A program made the position numbers and the translations under genes. This document shows, in pieces, positions 1-11,278 of a stretch of DNA of 64,000 bases; positions within the stretch are counted from its first letter, which is position 1, and each line of letters begins with the position of its first letter. The notes under the pieces are model-generated. The model was not told the DNA's origin. It saw nothing but the letters and a program-made list of their open reading frames with translations, and ran no database searches. The stretch is from Rhipidocladum racemiflorum (lineage: Eukaryota > Streptophyta > Magnoliopsida > Poales > Poaceae): contig CM070576.1 in the NCBI GenBank assembly GCA_036346355.1, positions 57,769,712-57,833,711 on the forward strand, in the 5' to 3' direction.

Positions 1-600
1 TTTGCAAGTAATGATTCAAATTATATGGAGTGGTGAAAAGGGATCAATACTCTTGTGACCATCAACTATAGAATAAACTCCATTAAATATGTGCATATAA
101 ACAATTGAACATGCAATCAATATGCACATTTTCTGTTTCAGAATGCATTGGAGTTTATCCTAAGACACCATGAGTATAGTACAACTAGGCAAGTTAATCT
201 ATATACTCAAGGGTTGTTTCAAAGCCTTGATCCTTTATATTATTTGGCAAGAAAACATGGATCAATACTATTGAAACATCAAGTTAAAGCACAAACTTCC
301 CTTAGATGTGTGCATCCATATAATGTATAGAATTGGAAATACAATACACATCTTTAATGTATAAGAAACGAAAGAGTTCATCCTTTAACTTGAAACCTAA
401 GTATGCAATAAAATAATAGAATGAATACTAGTGCATACCTTGTGTTTTCCATTTTCCATCCAAATTTGAGACTAATAAGACTAAAGCTCAATAATCATGT
501 TAGTCTCATAATGATTAGATTTTTCATTAAACAATGATTAAATATTAATCTAAAATTAATTATCAAAACCAATGGAGCTTGAACTTACAATAACCCACCC
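1..600 (-). repeat. Inverted copy of a dispersed repeat family
   Basis: Read on the minus strand, this stretch matches the segments at about 1955-2450 and 4130-4700 on the plus strand. Shared landmarks are TTTGGATGGAAAATGGAAAA, the phrase ATTGCATACTTAG and paired motifs around GGAGTTTATCCTA. No coding region is visible. It looks like part of a grass LTR-type or non-autonomous repeat that exists here in one inverted and two direct copies. The window begins inside it, so its outer end is unknown. Confidence 0.6.
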
Positions 601-1239
601 GCGTCAAAACATAGATTTTAGTTTTGATTTTATATCAAAATAATAGAGGTACTCCTCAATATGTCAAAGTTCCATTAATGAAAAAATGGTGTATCTAATT
701 ATTTGTTCTCCTAAGTCTAAAGCATGGCTAAGCATATATATAAATATTCAAGTATACCCAAATTTACATTATTTATTACCTAATCCCTACCTTATGGATT
801 CCAATGTTGACACTATCATATTTATTAAGGAAGTTCTATGCAACAAGTAGAAATAACTACTAGTACCCACAATATAGCAATTCTACTAAAAGTACACGAA
901 CTATACATAAAATAGTAAAACCAACATATTTTAAGCGAAAATATAGGATCAACTTGGTCAAAAGAGGTCTTTACCTTGCTCGTTGAGCTCTTGAGTTGGT
1001 TCGGGATCGATGAGGTAGGTTTCCTCCTCGGTATATACACGCAGCATGTTGTGAAGCAATAATAAAAACTAAATGAATCCAATTAGAGACCAAATTCAAA
1101 TATTGTTGTAGAAACAGAAAGAGCATGTTTTGAGAAAAAAATTAGAAACTAGTTTTATTCAATTTGGAGTTTATTTGCAAAAGTTATGAGCAAATTAATT
1201 TAAATCGACAGAAAATTCCTTAAAATGAGAAGATGTATT

Positions 1240-1950
1240 CTCCTCTAAACTAAAAGTATTTTTCTCAATTTTTGGTATTTAAACTTATTTATCCAAAGGC
1301 TGACAGGTGGGGTTCGCTCATTAGTGTTTTTTTATTTTTCAAAATAACTGACAGGTGGGGTCCACATGTTAGTGACTTATAACTAAATAGTGATTTAAAT
1401 CATGAAATAGGTTATTATTTTTACCTGAGCCCACATGCCAGAAACTCAGTTTTTAAATCCAGTTTTAAAAAGAAAAATCGATATGTGGGGCTGGCTTGTC
1501 AGTGATTATATCAGAGAGAGCTGTGTGTGCCTGACAAGTGGGGCCACCTATCGATGACTCAGAGCAAAGCGTAGGCTCGAATGACTCTGTCGACAGTGAA
1601 TGGTGGTGGATTATGCAGCAGCGATGCTTGGGATAGCTAGAGGAGGTGGAGTAAGTTCTCGGAGAGTGGTCGGCGGTGACTGAAGTTGGCTGGAGAACAC
1701 TGGCGGCTAAGCTATGTGGTGGCAACCATGGCAGGCAATGGGGGAGGGGAATGCAGGGGTGATGGTGCTCAATTGAGTGAGGAGAAAGCATCAGTTGGGG
1801 TGAGAGGATTTCATTTTAGGGATCAGGGGTAGCCGAAGCTCACTGGAGAGGTAACCGTGGTTGGGAAAGATGATGATCGTGACGGTGGTGAACTCGTAGA
1901 ACAAAAGTGGGAAAGAGTTAGTGGAAAAGGTTAGGGCATGTGAGAGAATT
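1240..1950. other. Intergenic repeat-like DNA, no gene seen
   Basis: The stretch contains several versions of the phrase TGACAGGTGGGGTCCAC in both orientations (around 1300, 1350, 1430, 1490 and 1530), a pattern I associate with grass transposon debris. The region 1600-1900 is richer in GC. Short open frames here have no recognisable domain. Confidence 0.4.
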
Positions 1951-1954
1951 TTTA

Positions 1955-2825
1955 TTGAGCTTATTGTTAATAGTCTCATAATTTGGATGGAAAATGGAAA
2001 ACCTAAGGTATGCACCTGTATTCTTGCTTATTATCTCATTGCATACTTTAGATTCAAGTTAAAGTATGAATTCCTCCATTGTATTAACCTCAAAATGTGC
2101 ATTATATCTCAAATTCCATATATTACATAGATGCATACATCTAGGGGGAGTTCATGCTTTAACTTGAGGCTTCAATAGTATTGATCTATTTTGTCTTGTC
2201 ACATAAATCAAGGATCAATATTTTGAAATAATTCCTTGAGTATATATTTAACTTACATAGTTATAGTATACTCATGGTAATATAGGATAAACTCCAATGC
2301 AATCAAATTGAATATGTGCACATTGTTTTCAATCCAATTATATATATGCACATATATATGTGGAGTTTATTCTATAGTTGATGGTCTAAACTATTGATCC
2401 CTTCCCACATATTCCACATTTTACGGATCATTACTTAGCATCAAAATGAGTATATAAAAACTTGTGCAGTTATATATAATCACGTCAATTTAAATGAAAA
2501 TTTAAATTGAGTTTGTTTGTCTAATTAATCATTAAAGAAAACTTCATCATGTGTTGATGGTGATCCTTGATTAATTAAGGACAAATGGATAGTTTTTTTT
2601 AGTATAACAAAGCATTAGTTGCATCAATGTACTCAAAACATCTTTAAATCATTCGAATTGATTTAGGTTGTGCTCAATCGATCTCGAGGCATCTATTATG
2701 TGTTAATGAAGTGCGATAGATGATTAAGACAATCATGTTTATTGGACTAACGATTTTCCTTGAGGTTGTGGATATAGGCTTAGTACAAGAAGATTGAGAT
2801 GAAGATTTAGGACAAGAAGTCATCA
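1955..2825 (+). repeat. Direct copy 1 of the dispersed repeat family
   Basis: Aligns by eye with 4240-5095 over its whole length, including CCTTGATTAAT, GGTTGTGCTCAAT, TATGTGTTAATG and GTTGAGATGAAGA-type phrases in the same order. The two direct copies start about 2.3 kb apart. Its first part is also present inverted at 1-600. It has no coding potential. The direct pair could be LTR remnants of a non-autonomous retrotransposon, but I cannot see convincing TG...CA ends or target duplications. Confidence 0.6.
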
Positions 2826-3099
2826 TGTATTGATGAGCTTCAAGACGAGAATCCCAAAGTGAAAAGGAGAGCTAGAGGAGAGTTCATCATGAGTTGATGA
2901 ACAAGAAGAGAAGATGGATTGCGATCCAGGGGGAGAAGAAATGATTGAAGATCATTAAAACCCCAAAGGGGGATCATGTGCAGCGAAGGTATAACTAGAT
3001 AGGCTAAAGATGTTTCTTAGTCTTTGTGACTACTTTTAGCACCATACTTTTAAGAGGGGTCGAGTCTTTTGCTTGAGTTTCATTATGTGTTGATGAACT

Positions 3100-3630
3100 C
3101 AATCCGATTCTCTCTATCTCACTTACTCTCTTGATCGGTTTTTTGCATGGAGCTAACCATTTGGCATATGTTACGAATGGATGAAGCTCATGCATTGGTT
3201 TTTGCATGATGTTTTAATTTGCATGTGTTGCAAATAGGAGAAGCTCATGCTTGTTTCTTATTTGAAATCTTTATTTGATTTGGTATTGCTTGTAGTTAAG
3301 TTTTGTATGTGTTGCAAAAGGAGAGCACTCAAGAAATTTGGATTTAAAAGTGGTTACACGGAGCTAGAGATTTGCATGTATTACAAATAGAGAGCTCATA
3401 CACTTGAGTTTGATTTGTGGTTTACTTAGAGCTAGAGATTTGCATGCGTTGCGAATAGAGAGCTCAAACATTTGAGTTTATTTTGTTGTTGCATGAAGCT
3501 ATGGATTTGCATGTGTTGCAAAAAAGAGATAGTTTATGCATTTTGGTTTAGTTTGCTTTTGCATGGAACTTAAAGATTTGCATGTGTTATAAATAAAGAG
3601 TTCATACAAGTTGTCTTGAAATGGTTTAAT
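3100..3630 (+). repeat. Degenerate tandem array, period roughly 75 bp
   Basis: About six or seven diverged units share the core GAGCTAGAGATTTGCATGTG followed by TTGCAAATAGAGAGCTCAT and a T-rich tail ending in TTTGCATG. The units differ by substitutions and small indels, so this is an old array. It lies between the two direct copies of the flanking repeat, which suggests it is internal sequence of the same element. Confidence 0.6.
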
Positions 3631-3819
3631 TATTATTTGCAAATGAGCGGAAGGTTATGGGTTTTGATCCTAGAGCATGTGAAGAGGACATTTGCAATCG
3701 TGTTTTGAAAAGTGTTGTGATCTCGTGTTGATCACCTTATGGCTAAGAGAATTGAATTCATAGGTTCTTTGTTTATTTTCAAAAAGGAGTTTTTCAAATA
3801 ATTTGGAGTATGTCTAAAA

Positions 3820-4135
3820 AACCAACGCTACCGCAGGCTTAATGTCGGTAGTACCAAAGGCCGATAGTACCGCCGTATGGGAGTTGGTACTACCGCTTGT
3901 GGGTACTACCGCTCAGTTGAGCGGTAGCTTTTTCCCAGAAAGCATGTGTTGCTTGTCTAGATCCTAAGTCCGGTATTACAATTGTGTCAAAGTTGAAACT
4001 ACTTGAGGTCGGTAGTACCGCTTGTGAATGCGGTAGTTAATTTCCAAAAGCTCGGTTTTTCTGTGTTTTGAATGTCGGAGCTACCGGAGGATTGAGCTGT
4101 ACTGCCGGAGGTTCGGTAGTACCGGAACCTATTAG
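3820..4135. repeat. Cluster of GGTAGTACCG-type motifs
   Basis: The short near-palindrome GGTAGTACCG and its variants (GATAGTACCGCC, GGTACTACCGCT, GGTAGTACCGCT, GGTAGTACCGGA) occur repeatedly in both orientations within about 300 bp. The cluster stops just where homology to the 1-600 and 1955-2825 copies begins. A comparable motif cluster built on TCCGGATACTCGGAC is found in the repeat at 49821-51184. Confidence 0.6.
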
Positions 4136-5100
4136 CTGGTTGTAAGTTCAAGCTCTGTTGGTTTTGATGATTGTTTTTATATTAATGCTTAATCCTTATT
4201 TAATTATAAATCTAATCTTTTATAAGACTAACATGTTTATTGAGCATATGTTTAGTAGTCTCATATTTGGATGGAAAATGGAAAACCCGAGGTATGCACT
4301 TGTATTAATGTTTATTATTTTATTGCATACTTAGGAATCAAGTTAAAGGATGAACTCTTCCATTGTTTAACCTCTAAGATGTGCATCATGTTTTCAATTC
4401 CATGTATACATGGATGCACATATCTAGTGGGAGTTCATGGTTTAGCTTGATGTTTCAAATGTATTGATCTATGCCTTATTTCCAAATATAAAAGATCAAG
4501 ACTTTGAAACTATTCCTTTAGTATATATTATTCTTATCTAGTTGTAGTATACTCATGGTAATATAGGATAAACAACAATGAAATCAAAATTGAATATGTG
4601 CACATCGATTCAAAGTCAATTATATATATGCACATACTTATGTGAAGTTTAGTTGATGGATTATTGTATTGATTATTTTCATATATTCCACATATTATGG
4701 ATCACTACAAACCATTAACATGAGTATATGAAGACTTGTGTAGTTATATATACTCATATCAATTTAAATAAAAATTTAAGTTAAATTTGTTTGTCTTATT
4801 AATCATTAAAGAACACTTCATCATGTGTTGATGGTGTTCCTTGATTAATCAAGGATAAATGAATAGTTCTTGAGTATAACGAAGCATTGGTTGCATCGAT
4901 GCACTCAAGACACATTTAAATCATTCAAATTAATTAGGGTTGTGCTCAATTATCTTGGAGGCATTCATTATGTGTTAATGGAGTGCAATAGATAATTGAG
5001 ACAACCGTGTTTGTTGGACTAATGTTTTCCTTGAGATTGTGAATATAGATTTAGTTCAACCAGGTTGAGATGAAGAAACGGGACAAGAACACTATGAAAT
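4130..5100 (+). repeat. Direct copy 2 of the dispersed repeat family
   Basis: Matches 1955-2825 and, inverted, 1-600. Compared with copy 1 it extends about 110 bp further at its left end (TGTAAGTTCAAGCTCTGTTGG), and that extension is also present in the inverted copy near 590-480. The right side, 5100-5430, is AT-rich with a GCTATAGC-like jumble around 5240-5370 and shows no gene. Confidence 0.55.
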
Positions 5101-5432
5101 ATGAATGTTAGATTATTGAAAAAGGGCGAGATTGGGTTTTTTTAATAAGGTTTTCTCGTAGTTTAGGCTTATAAGAGATGCATTGGGGTCTTTTAGCAAT
5201 ATTAGATTTCAAAATAGGGTATTAATATATATGTAGCGAAGCTATCCCTAACTATAAGCTACGGTCAATAGCGGAGCTATTGCTAGCTATAACGCTTGTA
5301 GCTAATACAGCAGAACATTAGCCTATAGCTCTGTATTTAAGGTCCAAAACGCTATATCTAGCTATTTAGAACACTACTCAAAACAGAACATTGAACTCTC
5401 GAAACAAAACACTGAGCTGTTGCTCTTTCTTA

Positions 5433-6030
5433 GAGTATCTCCAGCAAAGGCCCCTAAAACAGGGTCCCTATTTTGAATTTAGGGACTCCCCCTATTTTTT
5501 GGGTCCTGTTTTCAGAGCACAAGTCCAAAGAATGACCCTAAATCTCAAATTTCCTATTTTACTTTTTCTTCTATTTTGACATATCCGCTATGTATAATCT
5601 TCATTTGACACCACTAAAATTCAATCAAAAATATTTGTAATACATAAAACATAAGCATATTAATATTTACAATTTAAAAACATGATATTTCAAATTTAAA
5701 TTTAAAATTTTCAAAACATGATAAATAGATAAATAGAAACTACGAACAATGAATCAAACTACGAAGCGCTGTGAATTGCCCACAAATGCTCAATAAGATC
5801 ATCTCGAAGCCTCTCATGTATTTCCATGTCTTCAATCTCCTGTTGTATTTAGGGGTCTCCTAATTTTAGGGGCTTAAGTTAGGGCCTCCTAATTTTGGGG
5901 CTGAGGAGGCAAATTTAGGGGCCTCCTAATTTTAGGGACTTGAGTTGGAGCCCTGCTGGATCTGTTTTTTTAAATATATTCCCTATTTTACGGTTTAGGG
6001 GTTGGTTTAAAGGTTGTGCTGGAAATGCTC
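5433..6030. mobile_element. PIF/Harbinger-like element 1 (about 0.6 kb)
   Basis: Terminal inverted repeats are GAGTATCTCCAGCA on the left and TGCTGGAAATGCTC on the right. The flanks are the 3-bp sequence TTA at 5430-5432 and 6031-6033, the duplication expected for PIF/Harbinger (TWA). The GAGCATCTCCA-type end is widespread in grass Harbinger-related MITEs. Internal sequence repeats the phrase AGGGGCCTCCTAATTTTAGG. No transposase frame is present, so the element is non-autonomous. Confidence 0.7.
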
Positions 6031-6033
6031 TTA

Positions 6034-6322
6034 GAGCATCTCCAAGAGGGGCCCTAAATATGGCCCTAACTTGAATTATAGGGCTTTTAGGGGGAAAAAT
6101 CAACTCCAGCAAAGACCCTAAATTGTTAAAATTTATCAAATTGTTTTAGGACCCATGGGAGAGTAGCTATATTTAGCAACTCTATGATTGAGCCCTATCT
6201 TCATTGAGTTTTAGGGCCTAATTGCTGGAGTGAATATTTCATTGGAGCCCTAAATCAAATTAGTTGGGGGTCCTAAATTAAAATTTAAGGCTCATTTTTA
6301 GGACCCTCTCTTGGAGATGCTC
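6034..6322. mobile_element. PIF/Harbinger-like MITE 2 (289 bp)
   Basis: Begins GAGCATCTCCAAGAGGGGCC and ends GGACCCTCTCTTGGAGATGC followed by TC. TTA flanks it on both sides (6031-6033 and 6323-6325). Its left flanking TTA is also the right flank of the neighbouring element, so the two abut with a shared target trinucleotide. It ends about 300 bp upstream of the ClpP2 start codon and may form part of that promoter region. Confidence 0.75.
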
Positions 6323-6622
6323 TTAATGCACCCAACTTGGCTATTTGGGTACTTTTCTAGCACACAACACAAGTGTGTAAAAACATTCTTGAAGCTCATG
6401 GATTATACATGAAGCTGAGAAGGAACTAGCAAGGGGGTTGCATCTCCGGTCGAAATTGTATCTGCAAATCATTCCTAGCGAACAACCAAATCTAACTAAA
6501 ATTCGAAATCATGGGACAAAAATCAATGAAAAAAATATCGCAGCCTCGTCTCTGGTCTACTCTCACCTGAGCACCGTCCCAATCTCCTCCTAAACCCCTC
6601 CCCAAACCCTAGCGCCGCCGCC

Positions 6623-7387
6623 ATGCTGCGCCGCCTCGCCTCCGCCCCGCGGGCCTTCTTCTCGTCCTCCCCGGCGGCGGGGTACTCCCCGCGCCGCGAG
6701 TACGGGCTCGTGCCCATGGTGATCGAGCACACGTCGCGCGGGGAGCGGGCGTACGACATCTTCTCGCGCCTGCTCAAGGAGCGCATCGTCTGCATCCACG
6801 GGCCCATCACCGACGACACGGCGTCGCTCGTCGTCGCGCAGCTGCTCTTCCTCGAGTCCGAGAACCCCGCCAAGCCGGTCCACCTCTACATCAACTCCCC
6901 CGGCGGGGTCGTCACCGCGGGCCTCGCGATCTACGACACGATGCAGTACATCCGCTCCCCGGTCACCACGCTCTGCATCGGCCAGGCCGCCTCCATGGCC
7001 TCGCTCCTGCTCGCCGCAGGCGCGCGCGGTGAGCGCCGCGCGCTGCCGAACGCGCGGGTCATGATCCACCAGCCGTCGGGCGGCGCGTCGGGGCAGGCCT
7101 CCGACATCGCCATCCACGCCAAGGAGATCCTCAAGGTGCGCGATCGCCTCAACAAGATCTACGCCAAGCACACGGGCCAGGCCATCGACCGCATCGAGCA
7201 GTGCATGGAGAGGGACATGTTCATGGACCCGGAGGAGGCGCATGACTGGGGCCTCATTGACGAGGTCATCGAGCACCGCCCCGTTTCACTTGTGTCCGAT
7301 GCCGTTGGCAGCGATCTGCCGAGCTTTGGTGGAAGCGGAGGCGGAGTTGGGGCAGACAAGGGAACGGAGGAGCCATCTCCGGCATGA
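6623..7387 (+). CDS. CLPP2: ATP-dependent Clp protease proteolytic subunit, mitochondrial type (ClpP2)
   Basis: Intronless gene of 254 codons. The protein is a ClpP serine protease that forms the barrel-shaped degradation chamber working with ClpX ATPases. The catalytic triad is readable: Ser124 in GQAASMAS, His149 in MIHQPSGG and Asp198 in MERDMF, with spacings of 25 and 49 residues, the same as in E. coli ClpP. The substrate-groove motif YINSPGG lies near residue 89. The first 29 residues are rich in Arg, Ser and Ala and lack acidic residues until Glu26, which fits a mitochondrial presequence. The body resembles the nuclear-encoded plant mitochondrial ClpP rather than plastid ClpR or ClpP paralogues. 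The C-terminal 30 residues (Gly/Ser/acidic) lie past the conserved core. The start is the first ATG after a pyrimidine-rich GCCGCCGCC leader. Very high GC3, typical of grass genes. Confidence 0.95.
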   Translation: MLRRLASAPRAFFSSSPAAGYSPRREYGLVPMVIEHTSRGERAYDIFSRLLKERIVCIHGPITDDTASLVVAQLLFLESENPAKPVHLYINSPGGVVTAGLAIYDTMQYIRSPVTTLCIGQAASMASLLLAAGARGERRALPNARVMIHQPSGGASGQASDIAIHAKEILKVRDRLNKIYAKHTGQAIDRIEQCMERDMFMDPEEAHDWGLIDEVIEHRPVSLVSDAVGSDLPSFGGSGGGVGADKGTEEPSPA

Positions 7388-10100
7388 TAGATGGTCATAA
7401 GGTGCAGTCTTTTTTGCGTTCCTGTAGCTGTGTTGTTGGTTTTGAAGTTCAATTCTTACATAACTTATTATTCTGGCAGCAGTGGCTTATCCACTAGCTA
7501 GCCTGTTATTTGCTACTTGAGTTAATCTGTTGCAGATAATGAATGCAATCCTTTCATGCTTTAGCCCCATTGATGTTGGTAGGTGCGTGTTGTCTGAAAC
7601 CAATGAATCCCGTGTTAAAGAACAGAAAATTGCATCTTATGCTGGTTTGTATTGAGGATAATTGGGAATACTAAAGCATGTATGCTGAATTGCTTATTAT
7701 CATTGCATATTGTTGGTCAGTTTCAGTTGTGCCTCTTTGATATATGCCATTTTATTGTGTTGAGCTACTCATGTATACAGAATAGCATACCACCAATGTT
7801 GTGTCATTTGTGTTTCATAAGAAGAATCTTGTTTTATTTTTTTTTTTGTTTTATAGAATTATGTAACTTGTGGGTTCATTTCACACGGGTTAAACCTGTG
7901 AACTGCAAAGATAGTTGTCAACTTGCTGACGTTTTTTTTACCTTCCCTGGTAATGTTGCATTCTGATAGACTAAAATGAAAATGCAGCTAAGCCCCATCT
8001 GTTTGAGCTCGGAGTCTAGGTTCTCTATTGAAACCAAAATAGCTGCAAATCTGGTTTGACAGTTTTAGGCTCATTACGGCCTAATGCTGATATCTAATAA
8101 TGCATATAACCGAACATATCTGAGATGCTGGCTCCATTATTTGTTTCATTTAGAGATTAATAATAGAGCTCTTTTACAGTACACTTAATTGAATAGGAAC
8201 CATTCATTCTTTTCGATCAAATGGATCAGATTAACTAGAGTTTACTTATACTTCATCTGGTAGTAAAGTAGTATAAACACCCTTAATAAATCAACAGTTA
8301 GATGTGATTTCTACTACACCTACACATGATATACTACCAGTATAATGCATCGTAAAATTTCTCTAATAATATATTGTCGGTACATCTGATTATTACAGGA
8401 CTTATAGCAGATCTCCAGTGTGTTACAGAACTTAGCAAACATCCAATGAGATGCTTGCAGATCCAGCAGCACTCTTTGGCTCATTTATGGCTTAATAACA
8501 CGTGGAACTGATATTTAGTGATTAGAGAGTACCTTTTCATATATTTCAGACTTCGAACTTTGAAGGCAAACCTAAATTTTAAGCATCCCAAGGTTTTGAT
8601 TACCTCGAAGAGTGCCACAGAAACTCTGCCTTTTCTTAAAATCCAAAAGAGTAGAAGATTGAAACCACTTTCTCGGGCCAAGCTGCTCTTACCCCCTACT
8701 GTCATTAGGTCATTTGGCAATTAATGTATGTGCATGTAGCTAGATGTGACACCACAATGCTATTAGATCAGAAATTGCATTTTAGTAGTGGTTGGTCATA
8801 GCAATGCACCGCTGTACATCATGAACCTTTTGCCTTCATGTTGCTTTCAGTGTGCAAGGAACAGACTACATGCTGTTTGATAGATAGTATAGTAAAAAAA
8901 ATGTTTTAAGTCATCTCCATGATGTTACCGCAGGAATATCTGAGCACCCCACTAGCTGTTCATTTCAACCGAGGATTTATGCGTATAGTTCCAAAGGATG
9001 TGAGCTTGTTTTTGGTACTATATGGTGAGCTGGAGATTGTATATTATCAACAGTGCTCTTCTGTCAATATAACAAAAGGTGAGCATTGATAGGTTCAGTG
9101 AAAGAAGTAATAACCAAGGTAGCATGCACCGTCCACTGCCCAATAGAGCAACATTTTCCACCTGTTCTCGTTGGTGTCCCAGACGTAGATCACTGATCTG
9201 CTGCTTCATTTGTTCTTCTGGCAATTGGGAGCGTTCTATCTAATGACCATGCTTACCTTAGTTCATTACTGGTTGATGGTGTGATTTTGCAGGTTACTTT
9301 CTGTGATTTTTGAAGAAATACTCCAGTTGAGAATTTGTACGGTACACTAGAGTTTAATCGGTTATACTTCTCTCGAAGCCAAACAGGTGAACGATGTCAG
9401 TGGAACTCTTTTCAGTGGCTGTACCAGATCAGCCAGCACCTTGCATCGCTTGATCGGTTGGTAAGGAGCCTAACAGTTTTTGATATTAAAGTGAAGCAAT
9501 GTTTAAAGTCCTGTTGCCATGTTTTCATGTTGAAGAAAACATGGACAGTAGATCCAGCGACATCAGCTTTAGTGTTAGCAGCCTTATTTGCTGTGGTCCT
9601 GTATGTTTACCCCAAAGCATGCAATTCAAAGTTACTTAGAAACGAAACGAATGGCTGATGAGTGCTGTGCACTGAAAAAAAAAACCCGAGAAAGGGGCAG
9701 TTGATACTACTTACTCGGTGCTATGAACGAATCTAAAGCAAAACTCGTATTATCCACTCAGCATTTCTCAAAACGAAAACCTGAATTTTGTATGGCAAAC
9801 CAGTGTGGTAAGTACTGAACGCGGGTGCGCGAAATGAAGCCAGCTTCCGTCGCTCCTTCGACCGGTTCATGCAACAGTTTGGTGTGACACCGGTTCGCTT
9901 TTGCATCTTGCCCGTCAGTGAAGATGTACACGGCGTGTTTGTTGTACCACGAGGGACCAACAATGGCGTACGTAGTCCAGGGGACGTTACACGTTATCTT
10001 TCCCATGAGGTCCCATATTGTTGATGTTACAAGCAAGTTACAACCGTACAGCAACGCTACCCAATCAAGCACTAGCGTGTAGTAGCTAAGCAAAACAGGT
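7388..10100. other. 3-prime flank of ClpP2 and intergenic DNA
   Basis: AT-rich DNA without a convincing gene. The ClpP2 3-prime UTR must begin here, but I could not fix a polyadenylation site. Acceptor-like sequence (GTGATTTTGCAGG near 9295) and an open frame at 9335-9658 raise the possibility of an untranslated downstream exon, without protein-level support. Around 8230-8350 the phrase ATACTACCAG and inverted versions of it look MITE-like. Confidence 0.4.
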
Positions 10101-10108
10101 CGACAAGC

Positions 10109-10287
10109 TCACTCCAGCAGCAGCAGATTGGTGCGGCCACAGCGTAGGGCTAGCGGGAGCGCGAGGCCCGGGAGGAAGTGGTAGAGCACGGCGAGCGACT
10201 CGGGGCGCGAACAGCGGCACCTGGCGACCCGCGCCGCGCACCGTCACCAGCGTCAGCCCCTCCTCGTACTCCACCGCCCATCCGCCC
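10109..10287 (-). pseudogene. Serine carboxypeptidase-like, C-terminal exon relic
   Basis: On the minus strand the frame reads [20 protein letters not shown], the signature around the active-site His of S10 serine carboxypeptidases (normally VRGAGHQVP). Here the His codon is CGC (Arg), giving VRGAGRQVP, so the catalytic residue is lost. After LFAPR the frame shifts: about two bases appear to be missing, and the expected continuation ([16 protein letters not shown]) is found in another frame, ending at a TGA at 10109-10111. A splice-acceptor-like AG precedes CAGGTGGGCGG near 10287, as expected for the last exon. No upstream exons (catalytic Ser or Asp) are seen towards 10620. This is a decayed fragment lying tail-side of the nicotinamidase gene and on the same strand. 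Confidence 0.75.
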
Positions 10288-10666
10288 ACCTGCTGCCTAT
10301 TCCCCTCTCTCATACAATACAATACGTGATTGGTTCTCTCTCACAAAATCAATCGAATTTTCTAGTCATTAGATCAACTTGTGGATTTGCTTCTTCCCCA
10401 TCGAGCGCGACGGTAATCCTAAAACCGTTTCATGGCTAAGGCCACATTCACTGCTTTATTCTTTCGTAAACTTGCATACAATTTATCCATAGCAGCCTAG
10501 CTTCGAAGCCTTATGTTCACAGAGGAAAACGTACAAGCACTACAATCTGTAATCACTAATTTGCATGAAGCATAGCTGCATAGGCACAAGTACTGAAGTA
10601 CAGTTCAGAACATAGGCAAAGGTGCAGAGGGCTCAGTTCAGTAACTTGCTGGAAAACTTTCGCGCT

Positions 10667-11278
10667 TCAGCTGGCCTTCCCAAACGCCGCCTCGAGCCGC
10701 TTGCAATCGACGATGTACGCGAACCCATACGCCATGTTCACGAGCGTCGCCTCGTGCAGATCCTGGCTCGCCGTGGCAGTGGCGTCGGCGGAGAAGAACA
10801 CCCGGAACCCCCTCACGAACGCGTCCCGGGCGGTGGTCTCACAGCACAGGTTGGTCATCACGCCCACCACGATCACCTCCTCGACGCCCATCCCCCTCAG
10901 CGCCTCCTCGAGCCCCGTCCCGGCGAAGGCGCTGTACTTGCTCTTCTCCACGACGAGGTCCCCCGCGACGCGGCCGGCCGCGGGGAGCAGCTCGGCGGCC
11001 GGCGTGCCGGCGGTGATGTGGTCCCCGGGCCACCACTCGGCGAGCGGGCCGCTGCGGGGCACGGGGTCGACGTGGCGGGTGTAGATGACCCGGGCGCCGG
11101 CGGCGCGGCAGAGCGCGACGGTCGCCGCGATGGCCGGCATGGCCGGCGCGACGAGCGACGCGAAGTGGCCCTGCACGTCGATGACGAGGAGCGCCGCGGC
11201 GTGGGGGTTGGGGTCGCGGTGGCGCGTCTCGTACCTGGTGTACGTGGAGTAGGAGGCGGGAGGCGGCATGGTCGACAT
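10667..11278 (-). CDS. NIC: Nicotinamidase, isochorismatase-family hydrolase (NIC2/NIC3-like)
   Basis: Intronless gene of 203 residues. Predicted to hydrolyse nicotinamide to nicotinic acid in the NAD salvage pathway. The isochorismatase fold is complete: Asp34 in [10 protein letters not shown], Lys112 in VEKSKYSAF and Cys145 in [15 protein letters not shown] form the expected Asp-Lys-Cys catalytic set, with Cys145 aligning to the nucleophile and Cys146 beside it. Both the [20 protein letters not shown] block and the N-terminal [10 protein letters not shown] block match the plant NIC2/NIC3 type rather than the more distant NIC1 type. There is no signal peptide, so it is probably cytosolic. 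The ATG at 11278 gives a tail of normal length; a second ATG three codons on is possible. High GC content. The carboxypeptidase relic lies downstream on the same strand. Confidence 0.9.
   Translation of the reverse strand: MSTMPPPASYSTYTRYETRHRDPNPHAAALLVIDVQGHFASLVAPAMPAIAATVALCRAAGARVIYTRHVDPVPRSGPLAEWWPGDHITAGTPAAELLPAAGRVAGDLVVEKSKYSAFAGTGLEEALRGMGVEEVIVVGVMTNLCCETTARDAFVRGFRVFFSADATATASQDLHEATLVNMAYGFAYIVDCKRLEAAFGKAS

Noticed and set aside
9335..9658. 107-codon open frame downstream of ClpP2
   Set aside because: No recognisable motif beyond a short hydrophobic stretch; ordinary AT-rich composition. Could be a transcribed 3-prime exon but is not supported as a protein.
9733..10093. Minus-strand open frame beside the carboxypeptidase relic
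   Set aside because: It does not continue the carboxypeptidase homology in any frame and has no family signature.
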